Assembly: GCA_004431415.1 (NCBI GenBank)
Contig: QPMI01000439.1
Span: forward strand, 310,001 to 374,000
Length of the DNA stretch: 64,000 bases
From: Cyanophora paradoxa
Lineage: Eukaryota > Glaucocystophyceae > Cyanophorales > Cyanophoraceae
Direction of reading: 5' to 3'
Both the position numbers and the translations under genes were made by a program. Below, piece by piece: positions 45,401 to 56,671 of the stretch. How positions within the stretch are numbered: position 1 is the first letter of the stretch; every line of letters starts with the position of its first letter. The notes beneath the pieces were generated by a model, which was not told where the DNA came from, searched no databases, and saw only the letters and a program-made list of their open reading frames with translations.

Positions 45401-47520
45401 TGGGCCTTGCAGAGGCCGACGAGGGCCTTCAGGTTGAAGACGCGGTGCCCGGGGTCCACCGCCAGCGCCCGCGTGTACCCCTCCACCGCCTGCGGGGGGA
45501 GGGGGGGGGAGGAGGAGGAGAGGGGGAGATCAGAAGGGCGGGGCGGGGGGGGGGGGGGAAGGGGGGTAGGGCTCGCCTTGGGGGTCTGGCCCGAGGCCAG
45601 GGCGGCCTCCGCCTCCGAAAAGAACTTCTCCAGCTGCTTCACCTGAGGTGGAGGGGGGGGGAAGAAGTCAGGTCGGAGGTGGGAGGTGCGGGGGAGGGGG
45701 GGGGTGAGAGGGGGCGGGTTCACCTTCTTGTACTGGTCCCGAACCTGGTGGTGGTGGGCGGGGAGGGCGGGCGGGCGTGGGCGGGCGGGCGGTCAGGGCG
45801 TGGTGGGCGGCGGGGAGGGGGGCGAGCGGGGCCGGCCGGCCGGCCGGGGTGCGCGTCAACGCTTCATCATGTATCCCCCCGCACCTGTTTGTTGTCCGGG
45901 TCGAACTTCATTGCTTCCCGGTAGTGGCTGGGGTACAGGCTGTTGAGTGAAGTGCGCGGGGTACGGGGTATTTAGGGGGGTACGGCGCACTTCATGGCCG
46001 AGGAGTGCTCGCCCATGTAGTAGTACGCCTGCCGGGGGATAGAGCTGAGAGGCCGAGAAGGGGGGGGGGGGGAGGGCGGGCGGGGGTACGGGGCACCTTG
46101 CCGCGGACGAGGTACGCCCGCGTGTTGTCGGGCTCCGTCTTGATGGCACGCCTGCCGGGGCGGGCGTGAGGGCGGAGGCTAAGCTGAGGCTGAGAGGGCT
46201 GAAGGGGGCCAAGGGGGCCAGCCGCTAGATATCAAGAGCGGTCCAGATACTCGCTAGACCGAGGGCCTGCTGTTCAGCTCTGGGGTACGTAGGCGGGCCT
46301 CTAATCCACGTACCCCGCGTCGCGGATGACCTCCTGCCAGTCCTGCATCGCCGCGCTGCGCCGCCGTGAGAGGCGCTTGAGGGGGTACGCGATTCGCGCG
46401 CGGGGGGAGGGGTACGGCACCTGATGTCGGCGCGCATGAGCCGCAGCTCGGACGAGTCCGGTGCGGTCGCGAGGAGCTCCTCGAGCCGTTCCCGCGCGAA
46501 CGCGTGCTGCGAACGAAGCGTCGGGGACGTACCCCTTGGAAGTGGGGGGGGGGGGGGAACGAGGGGTACAAACCTGCCCGGACTGGATCGCTGCCCGGAT
46601 CTGAGCCAAGAGCTGCGTCGCGTGCGCCACCACTTGCAGCTGCGCATCGGATCGGATCGCGATTAGATCGAATCCGGGGCGGGCGGGCGGGCGGGCGGGG
46701 ACCGCTCGCCTTCTGCTGCGCGTCCGCCGAAGGCCTTAGCTTCAACAGCGCCTCGTAGTCCGCTTTGGCCTGCGCCGCCGCGGATCAAATGTGCGAATTC
46801 GAATTCGAAGGACGAAGATATCCGGGCGCGCGCGCCTGCTCGAAGTCGCCCTGAAGGGTGCCGATCTTCGCGCGCAGAGAAAGCGCCTGCGGGGCGGCTC
46901 AGGAGAAGCGCGGGGCGGAGAGCGGCGGGGTGGTGGCGGCTCGCCTGCGCCAGCGTCGGGTCCAGGCTCAAGGCCATGTTCAAGTCTCCGCGGGCCGGCT
47001 GCGCGGAGCGGGTAAGCAGAGGCGGGCGACCGTAGCGCTTATGCGAATACGAGGCCACGCGCCTTGTTCTTGCCCATCGTGAGATACGCGGTGCCGCGCT
47101 TGTAGTAGTCCATCGCATTCGCCTTCGGATCCAGGTCTGCGCGGAGCGGAGCGCTCGCCCACGCATACGAACATACCGCTCACGAGCACCGAACCCCGCA
47201 CCGATGGCGTTGCTGTAGTGGTTGATGGCGCCCTGGTAGTCGCCGCTGGTCGCGGCTACGTCGCCCTGGGATCTCCGCGCCGCAGCCGCAGCCGCATCTG
47301 CGGCGGCGCACGCACGTAAAAAGATTGAGGAGCCACTTCGCTGCACGCCGCGCGAGGCACAGGGCGTGGTACGGCGCTGCTGACGTAGGCAGTCTAGAAC
47401 GCGACGGGCTCGGGAGCGCCGGCGGTGCGCACCTTTCTCATCGGCTTGAACTACCGTCGCGGCGACGAAGAACAAGGCGACGAGGGCGAGCGCTGGAACA
47501 CACTTCGACCCGCGCGCCAT
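42465..47520 (-). CDS. DNAJC3: ER co-chaperone DNAJC3 / P58IPK
   Basis: About 23 exons. The start at 47520 gives a signal peptide (CVPALALVALFFVAATVVQA). Tetratricopeptide repeats follow, for example GDYQGAINHYSNAI, DPKANAMDYYKRGTAYLTMG, DYEALLKLRPSAD, EPDNTRAYLVRGKAYYYMGE, HYREAMKFDPDNK and AVEGYTRALAVDPGHRVFN. The C-terminal J domain reads KRKDYYKILGVPRDAPVDLI ... KTYRKLALKHHPDKQT (HPD present) ... AYEVLSDEEKRRRYDNGED. The protein ends QNMQFTFHFG with a stop at 42465. DNAJC3 binds unfolded clients in the ER lumen and delivers them to BiP. It lacks the Gly/Phe-Cys-rich parts of type I DnaJ, as expected. Six introns start with GC instead of GT (donors at 47062, 46944, 46835, 46709, 45576 and 42841). 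One intron carries exon-edge echoes (43186-43396), others short tandem repeats (44240-44360, 42560-42720). Exon order and phase agree throughout. Confidence 0.92.
43186..43545 (-). repeat. Exon-edge echo, three copies
   Basis: The exon end encoding LFHDIAE plus its GTC donor lies at 43520-43545. It recurs almost exactly at 43371-43396 and partly at 43186-43200, both inside the following intron of DNAJC3. Confidence 0.75.
44240..44360. repeat. Intronic 20-bp tandem repeat
   Basis: GGCGCTGTCTAGTCCSCTCT-type units occur about four times within a DNAJC3 intron, three of them head to tail. Confidence 0.75.
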
Positions 47521-47744
47521 CCTCCTTGCGCCGCCGCCCGACCCGTAAGTGCTCTCGCGCGTCGCGCCGCAAGGCCTTCGATGCACGGGTTTGTTCAGCC
47601 GGCGCCGAACTCGGCGGAACTTGTTCTTATTGACGTACCCCACCTCCACACGCTGTTTTCGGCACTTCGCTCCCTCTCGCCACAGCAACCCAGCGAGCAC
47701 CGCGGCGCATCCGGCGAGCGTATTAGCAGCAAAACCACACAGAG
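47521..47744. promoter_or_regulatory. Bidirectional promoter region
   Basis: 224 bp separate the divergent starts of DNAJC3 (-) and the RSP11-like gene (+). No TATA element is recognised. Shared control is inferred from spacing only. Confidence 0.4.
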
Positions 47745-48823
47745 ATGCCAGGCCTGGACGTCGGCGCAGACCGCATCTATTGCGCGGAGCAGATAGTGAT
47801 CCCGCAGGACCTTGGCGACATCCTGAAGGCGTATTCAAAGGCAGTGATCCGACAGGCACCCGAGGACCTGCTGTCCTTCTCCCGAGAGTGCGCCGCGACG
47901 CAGAAGAGCGGCGTGCCCAACCCTGCCTGACGCCTGCTCGCAGCTACTTTGCGAACCTTGCCAACCTGCCGCTAGGTACCTCAGGCCGCCTCGCCAGGCC
48001 ATAGCTCCCGCAGCTAACGCCCCCGCAGTCAAGTCTGCCCAGCTCACGCCCCAGATGCTCGCCGACCTGCGGGAGCATGTGCGCCGCCCGGTGGCAGCGC
48101 CAGCCGCTCTAGCTAAGCCCGCCGGCGCAGCTGGAGCGCATCGCGGACCCGGCGCGGCTCGGGCCCTCGGGCTACGGCCTCGTCCGCGTCGCCTCCATCC
48201 AGCAGACCTGCGCGACCCTCAAGATCCCCCAGGAGATGGTCGACAAGGTCGTCAGGTGCGCTTGCTTCCGCGCCGCTCGTCTCTTCGGCGGCGGCGCAGC
48301 CTTCCGACCGCCCGCGCAGCCTTGGGGAGTTCGCTGAGGAGGTCGACCTGTCGGCGCGCCCGCCCTCCTTTCCTTTCCCCCCCTTCCGTTCCTTTCCCCG
48401 CGCGCCGCTGACGCACCCCGCAGGAATTCATCGTCCTTATGTTCACTATCATGTCCCAGGTCGGTTTTCCGAGCACCCGCACCGGTCTCGCTCCTTCTCC
48501 CGTGGCTTAGAGACCGCGCGCGCCGCAGGACATCCAGCAAGTCATCGAGTTCATCTTCGACGTTTTCCAGGACGGGATGGGCACGATGCCCACGCAGCGC
48601 TTCCTAGCGCTCTTCTCCCACATCGCCGCCCGCGACACGAACATCGGCCTCGACTTCGTAGGCGCCCTCGCCCAGCAGATCGCCACCGAGTCGTGCGCTT
48701 AATTCCTCTCTCTTTCCCGTCGCCCCGCGTAGCGTAGCGTACCCCTCCTCACGCCTTCTTTCCCGCAGGGTCACTTTCACGTCCCTGTTGCAAATCCCCG
48801 AGTTCCAGAGGATCGTCCGGTGA
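47745..48823 (+). CDS. RIIa-domain radial spoke protein 11 / ropporin-1-like
   Basis: Eight exons sum to 207 residues, close to ropporin-1-like proteins and Chlamydomonas RSP11. The N-terminal RIIa (R2D2) dimerisation-docking domain is clear: IYCAEQIVIPQDLGDILKAY followed by SKAVIRQAPEDLLSFSRDYF. The rest is helical (LTPQMLADLREH, IPQEMVDKVV, EFIVLMFTIMSQ, IEFIFDVFQDGMGTMPTQRF, LLQIPEFQRIVR), as in the family. These proteins dock A-kinase-anchor-type helices in the axonemal radial spoke, so the organism very probably builds motile cilia. Exon 5 is only 22 nt (48320-48341). All donors are GT. The gene is divergent from DNAJC3 and tail-to-tail with the bestrophin gene. Confidence 0.9.
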
Positions 48824-49387
48824 AGAGGATAGCGTAGGGGTGCTTCTTCAGATCTATTTGTACAGTACGAGCGTATTCTTTCCTCACGCCCGCGCTGGAG
48901 GGGGCGGGGGCGACGTGGGCGGGGCCGGCGGGCGCGCGGGGGGCGGCCGCGGGTCCGCGTAGCGGCTTGGAAACGTTAACAGCCTGGCAGGAACTTGGAA
49001 TTCGAAGGCGTGCATGCGGGCCGGGCAGCTGCAGGCTTTGCACTTGGGTACATGCATCTAGCTATATATAGATCTGCAGGGCCGGCCGGGCGCGGCGCGG
49101 AGAGATATCTAGAGGTCTCAATTCAATGATTTGCAAACGAGTACATTGTTACATATGTTCTTAGTAGAGTATACCTACGATTACGTTAAAGAAAACCATA
49201 CCTACTTCTCTTTTTCTTCCAAAATGCGAATGGCGAGCGATATCGATGCGCGAACACTTGAACAAAAGACCGGGAGCATGCAGAGCCGCGAGCCCTGGCA
49301 GGGAAAGGCGCCCCCCCGGCTGGGGCTCCTTGGAGCGGGGTACGGGGGAAGAAAGAGGGGAGGAGCGTAGGAGGGGCGGCGGGGTAC
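48824..49387. other. Intergenic between convergent genes
   Basis: No gene is visible. A GC-rich patch at 48890-48965 is followed by an AT-richer stretch (49040-49250). Confidence 0.5.
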
Positions 49388-52300
49388 TCAGCGCTTGGCG
49401 TCGCCTGCCGCGGCGGCCCGCGGGCTGAGTTTGGCGTCCGCGGTGACGCTGGTACCCCCCGCCAGGGCATCCTGCTTCGCGACGGGAGCCGCGCCGTTCG
49501 CGATCGCGAGGGGCGCCGCCGCCGGTTTCGCCGGCTCCGGCGCCGGCGCGTTCAGGATCGTCTGCGGGGGTACGGGTTACTTCCAGGTGGCCTTCCGGCC
49601 CCCTCCGCGCCACCCACCCCCAGCGCACCTCCACGGTGGGGGGTAGGCGCTTCTTTCCCATCTGCATGACCGCCCGCGTCGCCGCTTCCAGCTGCGCGAT
49701 GTCTGCCGCGCCCCGCCCCGCCGCGTCAGACTCCGCTGTACCCCGCTGAACGAAGTAAAGACGATGGGGGCGTACACGTGTTCTTGGGGAAGTCGGCCGA
49801 GTCGGCCCCGAAGGGGTTGATGAGCATCGAGCTGCGGGGGGCGGGCGGGCGGGCGTCAGATGCAGCCCCCCAAGTCCCCCTCCACGACACTGGAATGGGC
49901 GTCGGCCGCCGCTGCCCTTGGAGGGGAGCGGAGGGCTCGGGAGCCCCGTCCCATTAGATTATTATCCTCTGGGCGCCCTCTTACTAGCTCTGCTCGCACA
50001 GGACCGGGGCGCACTGCATGTTCAGGAGCGCGGAGTAGATCATCTGAGCCGGGCGGGCGGAGCAGGTCAGACGGGCGCGCGCGCTCCGGGGTCCGGGAAG
50101 GAAGGAGGAGAGAGGGAGGGTGCAGGAAGTCATGGGGGAGAGGGGAGGGAAGCAAGGAAGGGGCCTCGCGCCTGGTTGAAGAACATCTATGTGTGTATCT
50201 ATGTGTCTAACTCCCTCGAAACTTATATATATAGGACCCCAGCTAGCCAGCCAGCCTCGGACCTGGTTGAAGAACATCTAACGTATCCATGTATCTAACT
50301 CCCTCGAAACTTAGATAGCGACTAATATAAAGCAAGGACCCATCTATGCATCCATCTAATCTGTCAAGGTCTAATCTGGAAGGGGCCTAGGCCTGGCAAT
50401 GGGCCTAGCCCTCGGACCTGGTTGAAGAACATCCAGACGTAGCCGAAAAAGATGCGCTCCCAGTTGCGCGGGTCCGCGTTCCTGGGCAACGGGGGCGGGG
50501 GGCGGCGGTCGGTCAGCTCAGCTCAGCTTCGGCCGCTACTTATGTATCTTTCCAGCTATCCATAGATAGATCTTTCGACCTATTCTTTCCGGGGGAGGGC
50601 GCACAGGCCGTCGCCGATTGCGGCGGAGGAGTAGATGAGGACGAAGAGGAGGTGCAGGTTCGTCAGCACCGTCTGTGAAGGGGGGCGTGAGTGAGAGGGG
50701 GAGGGGGGGGGGAGGGAGGGGGGGGGAGGGGCGTACGAGGAGGTGGACGTAGGAGTAAGGGACCTGCCGGGGGCGGAGTTCGAGGGTGAGCAATGGATAG
50801 ATAGATTAGATAGATACTTAGAGTTAGTTAGTTAGTTAGATAGATAGATAGTAAGATAGATAGGTAGATATAGCTGGCGCGGGCAAGGGCAATAGGAGGG
50901 AGCGGAGGTGCGGGCAATCTAATAAGGGCCGAGCTGGCACTTTACGTAGGCCTAATCCAATAAGGACTAATAAGACCAATCTAATAAGAAATAGCGTAAT
51001 CTGATAAGACTAATCTAATGAGGGCCGACCTGGCACTTGACGTACGCCATGATCTCGTCCACCGCGTTCCGCATCGCAATCAGCTCGCCTGCGACGCAGC
51101 GTCAGCGCGATCGGATCGGATCGGCGTCCGCGGCTTAGGCGACGGCTTAGGACGATTATCCGGGACGGGGGGGTGTGAGGGGGGGGAGGGGGAGAGGGGG
51201 AGGGGGAGAGGGGGGAGGGGGAGGGGGGCAAGGGGGGTACGTAGCGGCGCACCGTTCATGTGCGCGCCGCAGTTCGACTGGCCGACGAGCAGGCGCCCGG
51301 ACTGGCCGACCTTCCGAAGCTGGTGGGGGAGAGGTTAAATCAGGGGGGAGGGGGGAGAGAATTCAGGGGGGGTACGGGAGCGCGGACCGCGTAGGAAATC
51401 CACGTGTAGACTTGCGCGGTGGGGTTCTCGGTCTGGGGGGGTACGGGGCGGGGCGCGGGGTCGGCGGGGGCAGGGGCCGGCGGGGAGGGACGTGGGAGCG
51501 AGCGCGGGGGCGATGCGCTGGAAGGTGGGGGGAAGCCTAGGAACGGAGACCTAAGCCTAGTAGCAGGGAAACAAAGGGCGGTCTGGGCGCGGGAACGGCG
51601 GGGCCGGAAGGGCGCGGGAGCGAGTCCGCGGGCGACCTAACCGCGGAACGGAGTGCGGGCAGACACAGGAGGAACACCCGACCGGGGCCGCTCAGCCCCG
51701 GGGGCATAGGCGCGCAGGAGACCTAGGCCTAGCAGGGCCCGGAGAGGGAAACAAATGCTTGGGGGGGGGGGGGGGGTACGGGGCACCTCGAGCAGGGCCT
51801 CCTCCTCCTCGTCCGTGACGAGGCGCAGCTGCTTCAGATCTGAGTAGTCCTCCAGATCGTCGTCCGCCATCTGAGGTCGGGTCGGATCAGATCAGATGAG
51901 AACAGAGTTCAACCAAGAGCGCGGTGTCTTTGGGACTGGGGAGGAAGGGGCGGGTGCGATAGGGCGGGGCGGGGCGGGGCGGGGCGGGGGGTACGCGCGC
52001 GCCTTGAACACGAGGCGGAAGGCGAGGTTGAACCAGCGGAGCATGTGCCGCCGCACGCGGTCCGTCTCCGCGTCCTCGATCACAGCGTACGACTGGAAGA
52101 GCATGCACTGTTTCGAGCGTTGGTCGGGGGGGGAGGGCGGGCGGGGCGTTGGTTAGTTAGCTCGGCCAGGGGATGGGGGGCGAGGTGATGGGGGGACGTT
52201 GAATTCGACTGCCGGCCGCCGCTCGCTCTGCTTGGAGGGATGGGGGTACGCGAAACGCACGATGGTAACCGACTTGCCCATGACGTGCTGCAGCCGCTCG

Positions 52301-53359
52301 CGGGTTGCCCACCAGCGGTTGAGCGTTACCTGTCGGACCGGGGGGCGGGCGGATCGGCGCGGTGCGGGTTGAGGGGTACGCGGTTCGCACCGTGACGAAG
52401 AAACCGAGCAGGAAGGATACCAGCTGCGAGAACTGGAGCCAGGTCGTCTCGGGGCTGCGGGGAGGGGTACGCGAGCGTGAGCGGCGGGTGGGGTACGCGG
52501 AAGCGCTCTTCGTTCCCCCTTCCGCGGCGGGGCGCGCCTGATAGGTATACAGTTGTTCGTCTCAATGTTGTCGCTGTCGCGCTTGCACGTGTGGACTGCC
52601 GCGGCGGCGTCAACGGCGGCGCGGCGCGGTGCGGCGCGGGGCTTTGCGGAGCGCACGGGCGATGGCCGTCGTGATACCCGACATGATGAGGGCACGCAGG
52701 ATCGTGTATCGCGAGACCGCTGTACCCTGCGGCGGCGGCGGCGCGCGGCTCAGACGCGAAGCAAGCGGGGGTACGGGGCGCGGGTGCGCGGGGAGAGGGG
52801 CGCCGGGGGGAAGAGGGGCGGGGCGCGCCTTCCACAGCAACAGGAAACCCCTGCGGCGCAGGTTGGGATCAAGGAGGCGGGGCTGGGGCGGGGGCGGGAG
52901 GCGCACCAGTTCGCGAGCTTGGGTACGTCGTACTTCAGAATCTGGGTGCGCTGCCCGCCGTTGTCGTAGTCCCAGTCGATGTGCGCTCCGGAGAAGAGGT
53001 CGCGGAGGACGTTTGGCCTGCGGCGCGCTCAGGCGCTGCGGCGGCGGCGGCCGGCGGGGCGGGCGGGCGCGGCGCTCACTTCGGCTTCTCGCGCTTCGAT
53101 TCAGCCGCCGTGCCGAACCTGCGGCCCGGGGCGCACGCACGCACATCGGGCGCGGGCAGCGGCGGCGGCGGGGCGGAAGGGCGCACGCTCGGGACGTCAT
53201 GCTGCCCCTCGAAAGCGCGCTCGGAATGCGCGGTGCGCTCTGCCTCCTGCCCCCGGCATCCGCAAGCGGCTGCTCGGGCCCCTGGTCGTTGTTCTCTACA
53301 GAGGTGTCCTCAAGCGGCGTAGAGTCGGCGTTCTCGACCCTGCAGCCGCGCGCGCTCAT
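49388..53359 (-). CDS. Bestrophin-family anion channel
   Basis: About 19 exons with ATG at 53359 and TGA at 49388. After a Ser/Pro-rich N-terminus, the bestrophin domain reads FSGAHIDWDYDNGGQRTQIL, GFLLLWKGTAVSRYTILRAL, FSQLVSFLLGFFVT, LNRWWATRERLQHVMGKSVT, DRVRRHMLRWFNLAFRLVFK, ALLEVT-type acidic segment, VGQSNCGAHMNGELIAMRNA, VPYSYVHLLTVLTNLHLLF and RNWERIFFGYVWMFFNQ. The diagnostic SMLINPFGADSADF is present. Bestrophins are pentameric chloride/bicarbonate channels; algal thylakoid members feed bicarbonate, but location here is unclear because no convincing transit peptide is seen. The C-terminus is a short Ala/Pro-rich tail. Two introns have GC donors (52828, 52002). Two others carry echoes of the preceding exon edge (50167-50433, 50924-51048). 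Confidence 0.88.
50167..50433 (-). repeat. Exon-edge echo, three copies
   Basis: The exon end encoding MFFNQ and its donor GTCCGAG lie at 50412-50433. They are repeated at 50258-50278 and 50167-50188 within the following bestrophin intron, each copy followed by related ATCTA-rich sequence. Confidence 0.8.
50924..51048 (-). repeat. Exon-edge echo, two copies
   Basis: The exon end encoding AYVKCQ plus donor GTCGGCCC (51020-51048) is repeated with three changes at 50924-50952 in the next bestrophin intron. In the echo the donor GT has become CT. Confidence 0.75.
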
Positions 53360-53946
53360 CGGCGTCGGTTGGAAGCGGATCCTCGTTGTTAAAGTGCGGA
53401 GGAAGCGCTCAGGGCCAAAGCTACACGCCGCACCAGGAGACCGCCGGCGCTGTGGGCAGCTTGAGCTCTGCAGCGCGCACGGGCGGGTCAGCCTAGGCGC
53501 GGCAGGGGATACGAGCTGAATATTAGGCAGATATGTCGAATCAATTCTGTTTGGAACGGTCTGACTACTCGCCTGCTATGTCCACTCGCCGCCCTCCCGC
53601 CTTCTTCTTTCGCTGAGACGTAGATCCCGAGTCAGGCGGAGCATCCGGTGTCTCCTCGTACTTGCTAGCACTGCCCGAGGCGCTGCCCGGCGGCCAGGTA
53701 ACCATGAAGGCGGCGGTCAGGCTAAATTCGCCGCTCGGCCTTCCGAACAACAACACGGCGCAGGGGCCAGTCAGGTCAAAAAGTTATGAGGCTCGTATCC
53801 CTGAGCTGGAAAGGCCGTTCTTTGTGCGAGGCGCTCGCTGCTCTGCGAAGCGGTCGAAAGCGCTCGCGAGGGGTACAAGTGATACAAGTGAGAATTCAGG
53901 TGGGCCGAGAAGCGGCCGTGTAGATTCGAGTGCGCGAACGATATCG
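53360..53946. other. Intergenic between divergent genes
   Basis: The spacer between the bestrophin (-) and metacaspase (+) starts. Short open readings exist on both strands (for example 53521-53625 plus, 53565-53756 minus), but none has support. Confidence 0.45.
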
Positions 53947-56244
53947 ATGAGTTGGTGGAACCCTTTCGGTGGCGCCCCAGAGCCCCCCGTTCCGGGCGTG
54001 CCAGTCGGCTTCGCCGTCAACCAGGGCCCGCCACCACCATATGGCGCTGCGCCCACCGTCCACTACGTTCGTCCTGTATCTCGTATTCCTTCTTGATGAA
54101 TCGTGACTGGGCTCTCACAGCCCACGGCCTACGGCGCTGCCCCTCCCGCCTACGGGCCGCCGGCACACGCTCCTGTGCCGCATGCGGCACCCGCGCCGCC
54201 TGCAGCGCCTGGTAACGTGACGAAGAAAGCGCTCCTCATCGGTGCGTGCTGCTTAGCTAAAGTGATTCCTGCGTTCTTCGTGCTCGTCCGCTCAGCTAAG
54301 GTTCGGCGGCACAGGGATCAACTACCTGCGGTCCGTCCCTCGTGAAGGTTTGTTACGCGAGCTCGCCATCGCTGACGCGTATGCACGTGAGCGCAGCACG
54401 CCTGAGTGCCGCCTGAGCGGGTGCGCCTTCTGACTTCGCTCGGCCGCATCCCCCTTCACAGCCCAATGACAACTGCGCGCTGCCGCCGCTGCCGCAGGTG
54501 TATTAACGACGTGAACTGTATGAAATACCTCTTGATGACCAAGTACAAGTACGAGGAGCGCAATATACTGGTCTGTGGCGCAGCGTTGCGGGCTGCAGGC
54601 GTCGCTCCGGCCGCCCCTGACGCGCTGCGCTGCGCGCAGTGCATGACCGACGACCAGAGCGACCCTCTGAAGCAACCTACGCGCCACAACATCGTGCAGG
54701 GTGCGCAACTCTCGCCCCGCGCCAGCCACGTCACCCAGCACGCTGAGCACCCTGCGCCGCCCTCCCGCGCTCCCGGGCAGGCATGCGCTGGCTCGTCATG
54801 GTGATCCGGCGCTGTCGCGTTTCGCCCGTCGTATGGGCGAGCTAACCCGGCGCTTCTCTCAGGGTACCAAGGCGAACGACACGCTGTTTTTCCAGGTGCC
54901 TATTACTAGCTCATGGCCTCGCGAGCGCCCCTACGGAATGGCAACCAACCCGCGTCCCTCGCGTCCTCGCGCTCCCTTAGTTCTCGGGACACGGCTCCCA
55001 AGTCCGCGACCACAGCGGCGACGAGGCCGACGGCATGGACGAGACCATCCTCCCGTGCGATTTCAAGCAGGTGTACCCCCTTCACCACCTTTTCTTCTTT
55101 TACTGAGCGCTTCGCTGAGCCGCGGGTCGCCTCGCCTCGCCCCCGCTTCTGCAGGCCGGACAAATTACGGACGACGAGATCTACCAGCTCCTCTGCAGGC
55201 CCCTTCCCTACGGCTCGCCCCCTACCCCTCCCCATTCCCTCCCTCCGCATGTACCCCCTGCCGCCCTGACGGCGCGCGTACCCCTCGCTCCTCCCTTCAG
55301 GCGTTCGGCTCACAGCGGTGGCGCGTCCGCATCCTCTCCGGCCCCCCGCCCGCCCCCGCGCCCTTCGTACCCGCCCTGAATCGCCGTACCCCAGATGGAC
55401 TGCTGCCACTCCGGCACGGGCTTCGATTTGCCGTACACGCACAGCCTCAATTTCTTCGGACAGGTGGGCCGTGCTCAGTGGCGGCGGGCGACGCCCTCGC
55501 GCGCCCCTCGGTCGCCTGACGCGGCGCCCCCGCAGCTCTCAACGACGACGGAACCCATGCAGCCCAACTGGTGCTGCCAGGTACCCCCCTTCCGTGCCGC
55601 GCCTTACCCCCCGCACGCGCCGCTTACCGACCGCCTCCTCCCCCTCCCCTACGGAACAACAAGGGCGCCTGCGTCTTGATTTCGGGTCCGGCCCGCCCTG
55701 CCCCTGCCACCGCCCCGTGGCCATGCCGAGCTGCGCCGAGCTAATTTCTACCCCCCTTCACCCCTCCCCCCCCCTCCCCTTTCCGTCCCGCAGGGTGCAT
55801 GGATAGCCAAACGAGCGCCGACACGAGTGCCCTTGCGGGCGGCGTCTCCACGGGCGCCTGCTCGTTCTCCCTTATCAAGGCCCGTTCCCGAAATAGAAGA
55901 GGGAGATCGTTCCCCTGGGGACTGATCCCGGTCGAACGATCGCGTGTACCCCCGCAGGCCATCGAAACTTCGTTCGCCCAGAAGACGACGCTGACGTACG
56001 GCCAGCTAGTCGTCTCCATGCTGAACGGTGCGCATGGGCGAGCGAGCCGGACCCGCAACGATCCGGCTAGCAATTGGAGGCGCAGCGGCCTTACCGGCTG
56101 TTGCGCAGTTCTCCGCAGCGCCCCGCAGAAGTACAAGCAGACGCCCCAACTGTCATCAACCTGGTAACCCCCCTTCCCTCTGCCTTTCGCCGCTGCCTTT
56201 CACCGGAGCGCAGGCCCTGCCTGAACGACCCCATCATTATTTAG
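53947..56244 (+). CDS. Type I metacaspase
   Basis: Eighteen exons sum to 336 residues in phase. A Pro/Gly/Tyr-rich prodomain (PPPPYGAAP, AYGAAPPAYGPPAHAPVP) precedes the caspase-like domain, as in type I metacaspases; no LSD1 zinc finger is seen. The p20 part shows KKALLIGINYLR, CINDVNCMKYLLMTKYKY and the catalytic His in FSGHGSQVRDHSGDEADGMD. The catalytic Cys lies in MDCCHSGTGFDLPY. The p10-like part contains SGCMDSQTSADTSA and KYKQTPQLSS. Metacaspases are Ca-activated Arg/Lys-specific cysteine proteases linked to stress and cell death. Several exons are tiny (16, 24, 20, 17 and 22 nt). Two introns use GC donors (55213, 55880). The active-site Cys and His are both present, so the enzyme should be functional. 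Confidence 0.92.
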
Positions 56245-56671
56245 CCGTGAGGCCTTCCAATTTGCTGCTCTGCGGTGCCCCTCATACGAATGGCCAGGCG
56301 TGTGGACCTCGAATTCGGAACCGACTTGAACCGAGCTCAGCCGCAGGCGCTCGAGTTTGATTGCCACTGGAACAGTGGCCTAGTGTTGTGAATGAACCGT
56401 GTACCTAATGTGAATGTGAATGATCGCCCACAGTGCACATGCGCGAGCACGCGAAGCCGCCGGGCCCGCCGGCCGGGGCAAGAGCCTTCCGCAGCGTGTT
56501 TTTCGCTTAAACAAAAAACTCAAGAAAGGAAAATAGCGATCTATCAGCAAGCTGCACAGAGAATACAGTCAAAAAACCTATCAACCAACAAGTATCGTCG
56601 TTCTCCCGGTGAGCAGTCGTGGAAAAGCGCCCGCCGGGACATGGGGCTGGTCGCCGGCGAAGAAAAGACAA
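56245..56671. other. Intergenic between convergent genes
   Basis: No gene is visible. It is of moderate GC with an A-rich stretch around 56500-56600 and probably contains both 3' UTRs. Confidence 0.5.

Noticed and set aside
53565-53756. Minus-strand open reading (FSLTAAFMVTWPPG) as a small membrane protein
   Set aside because: Short, in the promoter spacer of two divergent genes, with a competing plus-strand reading and no family resemblance.
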